From positions 1-41,890 of the IMG/VR virus record IMGVR_UViG_3300034110_000364: DNA of 41,890 nt; one strand, given 5' to 3'. Source of the stretch: a virus. A program made the translations under genes and the position numbers. Shown piece after piece: positions 15,932-26,100 of this stretch (its first letter is position 1; every line of letters starts with the position of its first letter). A model generated the notes under the pieces. It saw nothing but the letters and a program-made list of their open reading frames with translations, was not told the DNA's origin and searched no databases.

Positions 15932-16864
15932 ATGGGCAAGGCAAGAACACTCGCAGAGACGGTATCAACAGGCGGACCCCTGAGTGATGGTGTGCCTGCG
16001 GACATTCAGGAATTTACTGCAAGCGGCACCTGGACTAAGCCCGCCTGGGCGCAGTTCGTTTTAGTCGAACTGTGGGGCGCTGGTGGCGGCGGAGGTTCAG
16101 GGCGCAGGGGCGCGACATCCACGTTTCGCGGCGGTGGCGCTGGAGGTGGTGGCGGCGCCTACGTTTCGCGTCGATTCAAGGCAAGCGACTTGGCGGCATC
16201 TGTTGCCGTAACCATTGGTGCGGGTGGCGCTGGAGCCGCAGCCATCACTACCGACAACACCATTGGCTCAACGGGCAGCCCAGGCGGCAACAGCTTGTTT
16301 GACAGTCATGCGGTTGCCTACGGCGGCGCTGGCGGACAAGGTGGATCAACGGCAAACACAAACGGCGGCGGCGGTGGTGGCGTGCTTTCAGCCGCGAACG
16401 GTACTCAAGGCGGCAATCCACGACTTTCTTCTGTCACGGCCCAGCAATTCGGTGGCGGCGATACAGGACAAGCCTCTGGATATGGGGGCGGCGGTGGGGG
16501 TGCCAGTACGGACGGCAATTTCTCTGCGGGCCTGGGTGGCTGTTCGCATCTTGGTGGAGCTGGCGGCGGTGGTGCGTCTGGTCTTAGCACCGTGAACGGC
16601 AACAACAGCGGCGGCGCTGGTGGAAGCAATGTTGGCCTGGCTGGCGGTGGTGGCACCGCTGGCACTGCAGGCGGCAGTGGCGGCGCTGGCGCAGCCTTCC
16701 AAGGCGGTGGTGGTGCTTCGTCGCTTCAAGGTGCTGCAGGCGGTACCGGTGGAGCCGGTGGCATTGCTTCCGGTGGCGGCGGTGGCGGCGCATCACTCAA
16801 CGGCACCGCATCCGGCAAGGGCGGGGACGGCGGCTCAGGCCTGGTCCGCATCTACGTCTGGTGA
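15932..16864 (+). CDS. Glycine-rich tail tip / receptor-binding protein
   Basis: The product has 310 residues. The N-terminal 35 residues ([17 protein letters not shown]) are a short anchor. [10 protein letters not shown] then opens the glycine-rich domain known from phage tail-tip proteins. About 200 residues follow with many runs of Gly ([16 protein letters not shown] and similar) separated by short variable segments, ending [10 protein letters not shown]. Such proteins form polyglycine sandwich folds whose loops contact the receptor, as in T-even gp38 adhesins; that parallel is by composition only. AAAGGAG (15919-15925) precedes the start. Confidence 0.75.
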   Translation: MGKARTLAETVSTGGPLSDGVPADIQEFTASGTWTKPAWAQFVLVELWGAGGGGGSGRRGATSTFRGGGAGGGGGAYVSRRFKASDLAASVAVTIGAGGAGAAAITTDNTIGSTGSPGGNSLFDSHAVAYGGAGGQGGSTANTNGGGGGGVLSAANGTQGGNPRLSSVTAQQFGGGDTGQASGYGGGGGGASTDGNFSAGLGGCSHLGGAGGGGASGLSTVNGNNSGGAGGSNVGLAGGGGTAGTAGGSGGAGAAFQGGGGASSLQGAAGGTGGAGGIASGGGGGGASLNGTASGKGGDGGSGLVRIYVW

Positions 16865-16897
16865 GCCGACAAAATTAAATATCCATGGGAGTAGTCA

Positions 16898-17191
16898 ATG
16901 CAGGAAAAAATAAAGGCGACAAGAGCGCCTATCCGCAATTTGAAAGAGTTGGTCGCTGTGACTGAAAAACACGAAGTGACGCACCGGGAAATCTATGACC
17001 GCCTGATGGCCGTTGAGCAGAAGGTGGACAAGATCGAGACCAACACCGAGGGCATGGTGGCCGCATTCCAGGCGGCTCAAGGTGCCTTCACGGTGCTGGA
17101 GTGGATGGCCAAGGTGGCCAAGCCGCTGCTGATTGTTGTTGCGTTCATGACTGCGCTGACGGCCGCCTGGACCCACATCAAAATCAAGTGA
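16898..17191 (+). CDS. XhlA-like small membrane protein (holin candidate)
   Basis: The product has 97 residues. It has a charged helical N-terminus with a heptad pattern (EIYDRLMAVEQKVDKIETN), then FTVLEWMAKVAKPLLIVVAFMTALTAAWTHIKIK, a single C-terminal transmembrane segment with a basic end. This layout matches haemolysin XhlA-like or accessory holin proteins. It sits between two fibre genes, away from the endolysin, so a virion or entry role is also possible. The membrane segment is seen; function is inference. Confidence 0.55.
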   Translation: MQEKIKATRAPIRNLKELVAVTEKHEVTHREIYDRLMAVEQKVDKIETNTEGMVAAFQAAQGAFTVLEWMAKVAKPLLIVVAFMTALTAAWTHIKIK

Positions 17192-17197
17192 GAAACC

Positions 17198-17893
17198 ATG
17201 CAAGCACCCGCCTATAACCGCAGCAAGAACTTTCTGGAGAACAACCCGGACCGCACTGACCATGGCTCGATCAACACCGAGCTGGACAATGTGGCCGAGT
17301 CGATCAACGCGCTGCGAGATAACGCGGCCCTGCTGCAAAACGACGACGGAACACTGAAAAACGAGGTGGTCACGCTGGAAAGCCTGGCCCCTGAAGTCGT
17401 CGCTGATTTGACGGGCCCCACCGGCCCCACCGGACCACAAGGTCCAACGGGTCCACAAGGGCCGCAAGGCATCCAAGGTGTGAAGGGTGACACGGGCGCA
17501 TCGTTTGATGCTGACGCGCGTGACCTGTTCGCCAATCGTGGCTTGTATGCGCTGCAGTCCAAGGGCTTCAGCTTCCTGGCCATCGACACCGGGTTTTTGT
17601 ACTTCAAGAACTCCAACACCAGCGGCGACTGGTCTACCGGTGTGCAGTTTGGCAAGGGCGATCCGGGCGCTACTGGCCCGCAAGGACCGACTGGCCCACA
17701 AGGCCCCCAAGGTTTGCAGGGCATCCAAGGCATTCAGGGCATTCAAGGCCTGCCAGGCGATGACGGCACCGACGGCGTGGTGACCAGCATCGACACATCG
17801 CTGAAAACCGCCAGCCTGATCGGGCGCACCAGCGTAAATGCGCAGCTTCAACTGGTGTCTGGCCAGCTTCGCATTGTGCTGACCACATCCTAA
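17198..17893 (+). CDS. Collagen-like tail fibre
   Basis: The product has 231 residues. Residues 1-65 repeat the anchor domain of the C1q-tipped fibre at 13598 (YNRSKNF, GSINTELD, SINALRDNAALLQNDDG, VTLESLA). Two blocks of Gly-X-Y triplets follow: near residues 71-100 (GPTGPTGPQGPTGPQG and on) and near 154-192 (GPQGPTGPQGPQGLQGIQG and on). A 50-residue globular insert separates them. The C-terminal 40 residues probably nucleate the trimer. Phage collagen-like fibres are known to form triple helices. The short length suggests a branching or side fibre. Confidence 0.85.
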   Translation: MQAPAYNRSKNFLENNPDRTDHGSINTELDNVAESINALRDNAALLQNDDGTLKNEVVTLESLAPEVVADLTGPTGPTGPQGPTGPQGPQGIQGVKGDTGASFDADARDLFANRGLYALQSKGFSFLAIDTGFLYFKNSNTSGDWSTGVQFGKGDPGATGPQGPTGPQGPQGLQGIQGIQGIQGLPGDDGTDGVVTSIDTSLKTASLIGRTSVNAQLQLVSGQLRIVLTTS

Positions 17894-17901
17894 GGACCGA
17901 C

Positions 17902-18609
17902 ATGAACGGACTGAGCGAACGCCACCGCACCCTGGGCGACCTGATGACCGAGCTGCGCGTGCGGCTTGGCTTTGTGTCGCAGGGCAGCGCCAGCAAGAAC
18001 AACGATTTGGTGATCAAGAGCTTTTTGCAGGAGTCGCACGACTACGTTTTCAACGAGCTGCAACCGCCTGCCCAACGCAAGAAAACCATCATCCGCCTGC
18101 AAGCGGGCTCATTTTTGTACGACTGGCACAACGACGCGGACGACGAGAACATCAACCCCGGCCAGGTGATTTCGGTCTGGCTCAAAGAGTCCGACACCAT
18201 CCGCACGCCATTGAGCCAGGGCATCACCGAGAACGACCGCAGCCTGGACACGATCCGCCAGCAGCCCGAGAAGTACGACACGCTGGACGGGCAGATAGAG
18301 GTGTGGCCCATTCCCGACCAGCCGTATGACCTGTTGGTGGAATACAAGGCCGACCGCAACCGCTTTGACCGCGCCACCGATCGGCCCAGCGTGCCGGATC
18401 GCCTGGTGTTTTTGTACGCGCTGGCCACGGCCAAAGCGCATTACCGACACCCCGACGCGCAAGCATCGGCCACGGCATTTCAGAACATGCTGAACAAGGA
18501 AAAGATGAACCAGCGGGAAAACCGCCGGTACTTCATGCAGGGCGAGACCACGCGCGGCGATGCCCAGGTGGTGCGCACAGCCAACGGCGGCTACACGCTC
18601 AGGAGCTGA
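17902..18609 (+). CDS. Head-tail adaptor protein (SU10-adaptor / gp4-like)
   Basis: The product has 235 residues. The N-terminal helix LGDLMTELRVRLGF, the segment LVIKSFLQESHDYVFNELQPP, the central WHNDADDENINPGQVISVWL and PDRLVFLYALATAKAHYRHPD match the adaptor family that bridges portal and tail nozzle in podoviruses. It lies immediately before the gp10-like nozzle gene, the usual order. A C-terminal Arg-rich arm (NQRENRRYFMQGETTRG) probably docks on the portal. Confidence 0.75.
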   Translation: MNGLSERHRTLGDLMTELRVRLGFVSQGSASKNNDLVIKSFLQESHDYVFNELQPPAQRKKTIIRLQAGSFLYDWHNDADDENINPGQVISVWLKESDTIRTPLSQGITENDRSLDTIRQQPEKYDTLDGQIEVWPIPDQPYDLLVEYKADRNRFDRATDRPSVPDRLVFLYALATAKAHYRHPDAQASATAFQNMLNKEKMNQRENRRYFMQGETTRGDAQVVRTANGGYTLRS

Positions 18610-18611
18610 AC

Positions 18612-20009
18612 GTGGCGCAAATTAACTTTGACCGGTTCGACTTGGGCATTGACCTGCGCAAGGGGGCCAGTGTTTCCGACGCCAACCGCCTGCGACAAAT
18701 GAAGAACGCATTTGTCACCACGGGCCTGGCCACGCAAAAGCGCCCAGGACTGGTGAAGGTTGCAGACCTGGAAGCAGGCACCAAGGGATTGTTTGCCGCC
18801 TTTGGCAAGCTGCACACGTTCTATGGGTCCGGCACGGTCACGCACGCCAACCCGCTTTTTCAGGCCAACAAGGTCCAGTTTTCTGGCGGGGCTCAGGCGG
18901 TCACCGATGTGCCCTATGCCGACGTGTTCAACGGCTTCATTTACTGCGCCGCGCAGTACGCCAGCGGCGCGGTGGAGCATCACTACCTGGACGGATCAGC
19001 GGCCACGCACATCGCTGACGGCAACTGCCCAGACACCAAGGCAGTGATCAAGCTGGCCAGCAAGATTTTTGCAGTCGGCACAGGCATTGGTGACGTGGTG
19101 CGCTTTTGCAAGACCGGCAGCCCACGCGACTGGTCCACATCGAATGACGCGGGCTTCCTGCCCACGGGCCTGAACTCGCGCGGAGACCGATCGGCCAACG
19201 CATTGGGCATCTACCAAGGCAAGCTGGTGGTGCTTTCACGCGATGGCGCGCAGGTGTGGACCGTGGACCCGGACCCCACCAACATGAAGCTGGACACGAT
19301 TGTGGAAAACGTGGGGACAAGTTTCCCGCGCACCGTGGCCAACGTGGCGGGCGACTTGTATTTCCTGAGCGATTACGGGTTTCGCTCGATCACCACGCTG
19401 CAACTGACCAACAACCTGGCCGACGTGGACGTGGGCTCGCCAATTGACGCCCTGGTGCGGCCCGAGACCAAGGTGGCGGGCGTCAACCCCAAGAGCTTTT
19501 ACTTCTACGGCACCGGCCAGTACGTGTGCGCCATTGGTAACCGGCTGTTTGTCTACTCGATCAGCCGCACGGCCAAGATCGCCGCCTGGAGTCAGTATTT
19601 CCTGAGCCAGACGGTGGACGCCTTTGCAGAGCTTGGCCAAGAGCTTTACATCCGGTCCGGTGATTCGGTGTTCAAGCTGGACGAAAACATCAGCACGGAC
19701 GACGGCACCCAATTCGAGGTCTTGCTCGAATTGCCTTACATGAACTTCAAGAGCGCCGGGCAACTCAAGCGCATCACGGGCGTGGACCTGGTGATGGAAG
19801 GCCAGTGTTATTTCTCAGTCGGCTTTGACGTGCGAGACCCGGACGCTTTCACCCCAGAGGTGAAGGTAAAAGGCAACACCCGCCCGGGCGGGATCATCCC
19901 CGTCGAATGCTGCGGGACTGAATTCGCCCTGCGCTTTCGCAACTACGACAACAAGCCTTTCCGCCTGGATGCGGTGACCGTTTACTACGAAGTTTTGGGG
20001 CCGGTGTGA
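18612..20009 (+). CDS. P22 gp10-like tail nozzle / packaged-DNA stabilisation protein
   Basis: The product has 465 residues. It starts with GTG after CAGGAG (18600-18605). The opening FDRFDLGIDLRKGASVSDANRLRQMKNAFVTT is characteristic of this family, where LRxMxN segments recur. The middle consists of beta-propeller-like repeats (LHTFYGSG, KLVVLSRDGAQVWTVD, LYFLSDYGFRSI, LFVYSISRT). Such proteins form the tail tube end that plugs the portal and holds DNA in. The end overlaps the acetyltransferase start by GTGA. Confidence 0.78.
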   Translation: MAQINFDRFDLGIDLRKGASVSDANRLRQMKNAFVTTGLATQKRPGLVKVADLEAGTKGLFAAFGKLHTFYGSGTVTHANPLFQANKVQFSGGAQAVTDVPYADVFNGFIYCAAQYASGAVEHHYLDGSAATHIADGNCPDTKAVIKLASKIFAVGTGIGDVVRFCKTGSPRDWSTSNDAGFLPTGLNSRGDRSANALGIYQGKLVVLSRDGAQVWTVDPDPTNMKLDTIVENVGTSFPRTVANVAGDLYFLSDYGFRSITTLQLTNNLADVDVGSPIDALVRPETKVAGVNPKSFYFYGTGQYVCAIGNRLFVYSISRTAKIAAWSQYFLSQTVDAFAELGQELYIRSGDSVFKLDENISTDDGTQFEVLLELPYMNFKSAGQLKRITGVDLVMEGQCYFSVGFDVRDPDAFTPEVKVKGNTRPGGIIPVECCGTEFALRFRNYDNKPFRLDAVTVYYEVLGPV

Positions 20010-20452
20010 AGTTGCGCATGGCCACCCCTGACGACCTGCCTGCCATCGTGGTGCTGGGCCGCGTCATGCACGAAGAATCGAGTTTTGCGCCCATGGACTA
20101 CGACGTGGACCGGGTGAAGGAAACGATCAGCGATTTGATGAACAAAAGTCAGTTCGTGGTGGTGGCTGAGGATAAAAATGGGGAAGTGATCGGCGGCATG
20201 GCGGGCATGGTAACGCAAAGCTGGTTCGGCAATGACATGGTGGCCAATGACCTGGCGCTGTTCATTCACCCGGACCATCGCGGCAGCATGCTGGTGGTGC
20301 GGCTGGTCAAGACATTCGTGCACTGGGCCAAGCTGGCCGGTGCAAAACAAATTCGGCCCGGTGTGATTTCTGGAAGCAGAACCGCCGAGGCCTTGTATGA
20401 CCGATTGGGCTTCACGCGATGTGGGGCCACGTTTTGTATGGAAGGAGTCTGA
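20006..20452 (+). CDS. GNAT-family N-acetyltransferase
   Basis: The product has 148 residues. It has the GNAT order: an N-terminal strand-helix (LRMATPDDLPAIVVLG), the central strands FVVVAEDKNGEVIGGMAG, NDLALFIHPDHRGSMLVVRLV, the acetyl-CoA binding region where the usual Q/RxxGxG/A is changed to HRGSML, and SGSRTAEALYDRLGFTRCG at the end. It starts with GTG overlapping the gp10-like stop by four bases, so it is made with the tail proteins. Related enzymes sit at the same place in other podoviruses; the substrate is unknown. Confidence 0.85.
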   Translation: MKLRMATPDDLPAIVVLGRVMHEESSFAPMDYDVDRVKETISDLMNKSQFVVVAEDKNGEVIGGMAGMVTQSWFGNDMVANDLALFIHPDHRGSMLVVRLVKTFVHWAKLAGAKQIRPGVISGSRTAEALYDRLGFTRCGATFCMEGV

Positions 20453-20453
20453 T

Positions 20454-21380
20454 ATGGGCGGCGGTGGTGGCGGTGATCCAGGTGCGGCAGCACGACAACA
20501 AGAGGCCGAACGTCAAGCGCGGATTACCGCAGCGACGGACTCGATCAATGCGATCTTCAACAACCAGACGAAGACGCAGGGCACGCGGTATGTGAGCAAC
20601 CCAAGCAATAGCATTGGGATTTTTAATCGCGCCGGTGAACCGCAGCGATTGACTGCAGAAGAATACGCGGCACAAAAGGCCGCCTATGACAAAGCACTTG
20701 CCGAAAACATGAAGAACAGCGGCAACTTCGGTATGCGATCTTTTGCGATTGGCGATGACACCAATTATTCGCAAGTAACTGCAGACCAGATTACCAAGGA
20801 ACAACTCGGGTTTGATCCTTCCGCGTGGTCAACTGAAACCTACGAAACATGGGCACCTGGCGACCCAGCCAACTCGCGCGACAAGCTGTATGCCGACCAG
20901 AAAACGGCGGTGTACGACCTGAACAAGCGCGAGGTGGACCGCCAAGCCACAGAAGCCGAGCGCATGAACCGCTTTGGCTTGGCCCGCTCTGGCTTGCTGG
21001 GCGGTTCGGTCAACGTGGACAGCTTGGGCGACATTGACCGCCGAACCAACGAAGGCCTGATGCGCGCGGGTGGCATTGCCGACCAGGCAGCGGCCGACCT
21101 GAAGACGCAGGACGAGCGCACGCGATCCAACCTGATCAGCCTGGCGCAGTCCGGTATCGACACCGGCACGGCCGCACAGCAAGCCCTCAAGGGCTTGGAG
21201 GTCAACTCAGCAAACGCCGCATCGGCGCGCGCTGGCTCCACCGTGGGCAGCCTATTCAACGACATGAGCCAGGCCTACCTGATCAATCAGCAAAACCAAG
21301 GGCGTCAAGCTGGTAACCAGTACGGTGGCCAGTGGTACGGCGTTTCATCGCCAAGCCAGACTTACCAAGGCTCAAAATAA
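20454..21380 (+). CDS. Internal virion (ejection) protein candidate
   Basis: The product has 308 residues. ATG 20454 follows AAGGAG (20442-20447). It opens with a glycine run (MGGGGGGDPGAAARQQEAERQ) and continues with helical, Gln/Ala-rich regions such as YDLNKREVDRQATEAERMNRFGLARSGLLGGS and MSQAYLINQQNQGRQAG. This is the composition of internal core or ejection proteins that are injected before DNA. It is the first of four consecutive genes of that kind leading to the giant polyvalent protein. Confidence 0.65.
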   Translation: MGGGGGGDPGAAARQQEAERQARITAATDSINAIFNNQTKTQGTRYVSNPSNSIGIFNRAGEPQRLTAEEYAAQKAAYDKALAENMKNSGNFGMRSFAIGDDTNYSQVTADQITKEQLGFDPSAWSTETYETWAPGDPANSRDKLYADQKTAVYDLNKREVDRQATEAERMNRFGLARSGLLGGSVNVDSLGDIDRRTNEGLMRAGGIADQAAADLKTQDERTRSNLISLAQSGIDTGTAAQQALKGLEVNSANAASARAGSTVGSLFNDMSQAYLINQQNQGRQAGNQYGGQWYGVSSPSQTYQGSK

Positions 21381-21393
21381 AGGAGGTTGAGAA

Positions 21394-22086
21394 ATGGACC
21401 CGCTAACCATAGCGGCCCTTGTAGCGATGGTTGCAGGGGCCGGAGTTCAATACAAAGCGTCAACCGACGCCCAAGAGCGCCAACGCCGAGAAATTGAGGC
21501 AAGCCTTTCGGCCCAGCGCGACCTGCAAATGCAGGCCGAGAAAAAAGCCATGGGCGCGGCCAGTGAGTTTGAGACACCTAAGCGCGCCGCCGAGCAGCAG
21601 CAACTGGCGACCGACATCGAGCAATCCCTGATCACGCCAGTCAGCGAAAGCCAGGCCATCCGCTCCCAGCAGCAGACCACGCAGGGCGATGTGTCGAACG
21701 ACTACACCACGGCCAAGGCCGCCAGCGAGCTGGAAACCGTCAAGCAGGCCGAGCAACTGGCCCGCTTGCTGGGCAAGACCACCAGCGCCAGCCGACTGCG
21801 CATGAACGAGGGCATCCGACTGATGGACACCGGCCAGGAAGTTGACCAATTGGCCGGGTTCTCGCGTGGCCGTGCGGGGGCAGACAACATCGCCATCCAG
21901 CAGGCGGGCAATGTTGACGCTGGCCAAGTGCTTTTGGGTTCGCTGTTGCAGTCGGCTGGCACGGCGGGCTTGATGTCTGGCGCCGGTGCTGCATCAAAAG
22001 CAGGCGCAGGAAAAACCGCATTTGGCGGGGTGAACAACTCAGCCATCAACACCACGGGTGGAAACTTCGCCCGCGCATTTGCATGA
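21394..22086 (+). CDS. Internal virion protein, gp14-like candidate
   Basis: The product has 230 residues, with AAAGGAGG (21380-21387) before the start. A hydrophobic N-terminus (DPLTIAALVAMVAGAGVQY) is followed by a long Gln/Glu/Ala-rich helix (STDAQERQRREIEASLSAQRD). LLGSLLQSAGTAGLMSGAGAASKAGAG lies near the C-terminus. The pattern resembles T7 gp14-like proteins that insert in the outer membrane during ejection. Similarity is of architecture, not proven homology. Confidence 0.62.
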   Translation: MDPLTIAALVAMVAGAGVQYKASTDAQERQRREIEASLSAQRDLQMQAEKKAMGAASEFETPKRAAEQQQLATDIEQSLITPVSESQAIRSQQQTTQGDVSNDYTTAKAASELETVKQAEQLARLLGKTTSASRLRMNEGIRLMDTGQEVDQLAGFSRGRAGADNIAIQQAGNVDAGQVLLGSLLQSAGTAGLMSGAGAASKAGAGKTAFGGVNNSAINTTGGNFARAFA

Positions 22087-22096
22087 AAGTCAGCCC

Positions 22097-23125
22097 ATGA
22101 AATTCACATTAGACGCGGGCGGCGCGCAAGCGGCTGGCCAGGGCATTGGCAACCTGTTCAAGGCCTACGCCCTTGGGCCGCAAATGCGCCAGCAGGCCGA
22201 GCAAGACACGGCCTCAAAGATGGCGCAGATTTACATGAACAACATGCACGGCAACAAATACGGTGCTGAGGCCGAGGGTTTGGGCATGACCAACCGGGCA
22301 CGCCAAGCACCGATTGACAGCAGCCTGCCCGCCAACTTGCAAACCGCTTACAAGCTGTTTCAGGCGACGGGTGACACGAACATGGAGCGCTTTGCCAATG
22401 CGGGCACGGCGCTGCAAACGCAGGGCATCCGCGACCAGGCGGTGGCCAACGTCAACAACCTGGACACCATGAACCGGTTGAACACCTTGGCCAAGCCGGG
22501 CGACACGTACATGCCATACGACAACGTGGGCACGTCGGGCTATTCGCTCAACAAGACCACAGGCGCACAAGTCGAAGCCAATCCGGTCATCGCCAAGCTG
22601 TTCCAGCAAGCCGAGGGAGCGCTGGCAACCCAGCGCAATGCGGCGGCCGGTGCATCTGGTGCCGCCGCAGGCCTAAGCAATGCGCGCCGTGACCGCGTGG
22701 TGAGCGGCCTGGACAAGCCCGTGACCATCGTGGACGACGAGACCGGCCAGGCCAGCGTGACGGCACTGCCCACCCGTGGCGATCCGCGCACCATCGGCCT
22801 GGCACCAGTCAAGGGCACAGGCGCTGACGCCACCAACGCCAAAACCCGCAACGCCATCATCGCGGCCGTCGAAAAGGAAATGCCGGGCGCTGATGAAGCG
22901 ATGCTCACGGCAGAGGTGGAAAAGCGCCTGGCACGTCGCGGCATTGTCCCAACTGGAAACAAAAATCCGGCACCGGCACAAGACAAGCCAAAAATTGCTC
23001 TACCCCAGGGCTACACGTCAGACCGCGCATTGAGCGAGGCCAAGGCCGCCATCGCGTCAGGCAAAGACAGAAACGCCGTGATTCAACGGCTGCGCGACAT
23101 GGGGGTTGAACCAAAAGGACTGTAA
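22097..23125 (+). CDS. Ejection-complex protein, unknown
   Basis: The product has 342 residues. ATG 22097 lies 10 bases after the previous stop. The sequence is Ala/Gln/Asn-rich and helical, with GGAQAAGQGIGNLFKAYALG near the start and an AAAGASGAAAGLSNARRDRV linker in the middle. ADEAMLTAEVEKRLARRG and DRNAVIQRLRDMGVEPKGL are near the end. The final motif resembles those found at the C-termini of phage virion proteins before large internal proteins. It ends in a TAATG junction with the giant gene, so the two are co-translated. Confidence 0.58.
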   Translation: MKFTLDAGGAQAAGQGIGNLFKAYALGPQMRQQAEQDTASKMAQIYMNNMHGNKYGAEAEGLGMTNRARQAPIDSSLPANLQTAYKLFQATGDTNMERFANAGTALQTQGIRDQAVANVNNLDTMNRLNTLAKPGDTYMPYDNVGTSGYSLNKTTGAQVEANPVIAKLFQQAEGALATQRNAAAGASGAAAGLSNARRDRVVSGLDKPVTIVDDETGQASVTALPTRGDPRTIGLAPVKGTGADATNAKTRNAIIAAVEKEMPGADEAMLTAEVEKRLARRGIVPTGNKNPAPAQDKPKIALPQGYTSDRALSEAKAAIASGKDRNAVIQRLRDMGVEPKGL

Positions 23126-26100
23126 TGGCTGGATTGTTTGATGATGTGCCGGATACGAAAAAGACACCGGCAGCCGGGATTTTCGATGACATCCCGGGCA
23201 ACCCGGCCCCCGCCGCAAGCTGGACAGACAACCTTCGAGACATCACATCCGCAGCCCTGAAGATCGGCCCAACGGCCGTCAAGGGCGTCGCTGACTTGGC
23301 CCGCCTGGTCACGGGCGACCGCATTGGCGTGGACACGTCCAACGCCATGAAGCGCGGCATGCAGTCCTTTGACGACATCATCGCATCCGACGCGATGCGT
23401 GCCCAGCAGGCCAACGTCAATCAGGCGCTGCAGGACAAGAACGTCAGCATCACGGACCTGCCCGGCATCGTGGCGCAGAACCCCCGCGCAGCCGGTGACG
23501 CTGCCATTTCCACCGTGGGCTCGATGTTCCTGCCCACAGGCTTGGCTGTAGGTGCCACCAAGTTGCTTCCGTCTGTTGCAGTCTTGGGCGGAAAGGTGGC
23601 AGAGGTAGCGCCCAAGTTCGCGCCTATCGCAGAAAAAGTAGCCGCACTAAGCCCTGGCGCAGTCGCCACGGGCACATCAATCGGTACCGGCGCAGCGCAG
23701 AACGCGGCCGAGACCTTTGTGGACACCGAAGGCCAGGACATGGCCGACCGCTACAAGGGCGCAGGAATCAGCGGCGCGGCTTCGCTGGTGCTGGGCAAGT
23801 TGTTGGGCGGTGGTGCAGAGGGTGTCGTGGCCCGTCGCCTGGCCGGTGAAACCGGTGTGCGCGGTGCGCTGGCCATGGGCAAGTCGGCCGCCCAGACTGG
23901 CGGTAAGGAATTCGTGCAGGAGACTGGCGAAGGATCATCCAACTACGTCGGCAAGCAAGTCGCCAAGAACGAGGCCATCGACCCCAACACCATGGGCAAG
24001 CAAGGCCTGTACGGCGGCATGATCGGCCTGGGTGTCGGTGGCGTGTCCGACGTGTCCACCAACTTGGCCAACGTGGGCCAGGGCAGCGCCGAGCGCCAGA
24101 TCGCAAACGCCATCGACCAAGCGGCTCAGGAATTTGCGGACCAGGCACCGCCGCGCACCGTGCAGCAGACAGTCGCCCGCATCTTCGATGACCTGCCATC
24201 CAGCCAGGAAACCCCAGAAGCCAAGCCACTGGCCTTGCCATTTGACCCGGCCGTGCAGAACCCGCAGCCCACCATGGTGGCCGACGCCACCGGCAACGTG
24301 CGCCCGATGTCTCCCGACGAGCAACTGGCCCAGCAAGAGCTGGCCGACCGCATGGCCAGCCTTGGCCTGACGCCCGACGTGCAGCGCGCCATCGAGCAAC
24401 GCCAGCAGTCGCCAGAGTCCGGCCCCGTGTCGTCACCCAGCGACCTGATCCAGCGCCTCATGGGCACCGGCTGGCAGCCCACTGCCATTTCCAGCCAGGG
24501 CATCAACCCAGCGCCCGAGCCTGGCCTGGTGAACGCCCTCGAGCAGGACCTGGAGCAGCAATTCCAGCAAGACCTGAAAGAGGAAATCCGCGCGCGCTTG
24601 GCATCACAGGCGAAAACGGAAACCCAGGCGCAACCCGCGCCAGTGCAGGCCCCGGCCATGACACCGGAATCCGCACCAGTTTTGCAGCCTGCCACTTCGG
24701 GGATGCCCGAGGCAGGGGCCGGGGGTACCCAGCCGCCGCAGGCTGCACCCAACGACCGCTACGGCATCGACAGCACGCCATTCAGCCAAGGCGGCAAGCC
24801 GTTCAAGACCAAGCTGGCCGCGCAGAAAGCCAAAAAGCTGCAGCCCATGATGCGCGTGGTGTCCGTGCCTGGCGGATTCGCCCTGGCCGACAAGACGCCC
24901 GCGCAGCTGGCCGCAGAAGCCAAAGCCGCCAAGCGCATCCGTGGCATGAGCACGGGCAACAACGCCCCTATGTCGGTGCATGAGTTCATCGCCGCGCAGG
25001 GTGGCCTGAGCCGTTCCGTGCAGTCCGACCTGGGCATCGAGGGCAACGTCAAGATCGGCAATCGCTGGCTGTATGCCGGACCCGGCAAGGGCATGACCAT
25101 CGAGCAAGCCACCGAGAAACTGGTGGAAGCGGGCTACATCAACGACGACAGCCACAACACCGCCTACGACATCATCCGCCGTAGCGTGAATGACCCCCAA
25201 TACACGCCAGAAGGCTGGGAGCAAGTCGCAGAAGCCGAGCGAGAAGCGCAGTTCGAGGATTACCTGGCCGCCCAGCAGGACGAGCCAACCGATCCCTTTG
25301 CGCCGCTGACCCCCGAGGAATTGGCTGAGACCGGTTATAACCAGTACAACGAAGAAACCCAGGCGGAAATCCGCGCCCTGGTGGAGCAAGCCGAGGCGCT
25401 TGGCATTGACGCCGACGCCATCAAAGAAGACCTGGCCCGCTCAATGACGCAGGCCACCCAACAGGACTATGAAAATGCAGCAAAAGCCGCCCTCCAGAAA
25501 GCCATCGAAGGAAGCGATGGAAGTCGCAGCCAAGATTCTGGCCAAGAAGGCACAGAAACTGGCGCAACAGAGCAAGCCCAAGCCGAAGGGCTGACCAGCT
25601 ACACCCCGCAGGAAATCGAGCAGCGCCTGGCCAAGCTGGAGCAGGCCGAGCAAGAGCGCCAGCAGCAGGACCGCGAAGCCGAGCAACGCGCCCAGGCCGA
25701 CGCCCAGCGCGACGACTTCACGCTGACCGGTAGCAACCGTGACGCAGACGTGGCCGCCGCGCGTGGCCAGCGCGACATTTTCAGCGCGCCACCCGAAGAA
25801 ACCCAGGACGAACCAGCCACCGGCAAGATCGAGGACTTGGGCGAGAAGATCGGCGGCGCACGCAAGGACACTGCCACCAGCACCGGCCGCACTGGCCGCA
25901 CCAAGACCAAAGACGAGCGGCCAGCATGGGCCCGTCGCTTTGACGTGTCGCAAATCGTGGCCGGTGACAACGAAGGCCGCTGGACCATCCACGACAACCG
26001 CAGCAAGGACTGGATGGGCCAGCCCAAACAAGTGGGCGGCCGCGGCAACACATTCGCCACCGAGCAAGAGGCACTGGATGCCATCCCGCTGGCCGCCGTG

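Noticed and set aside
17410-17770. Collagen-type repeats as foreign (eukaryotic) DNA
   Set aside because: Gly-X-Y blocks are common in phage fibres, and the gene has a phage anchor domain and phage neighbours.
13598-17893. Diversity-generating retroelement in the fibre region
   Set aside because: No reverse transcriptase gene and no paired template/variable repeat were seen near the fibres; the shared fibre N-termini are diverged domain copies, not near-identical repeats.
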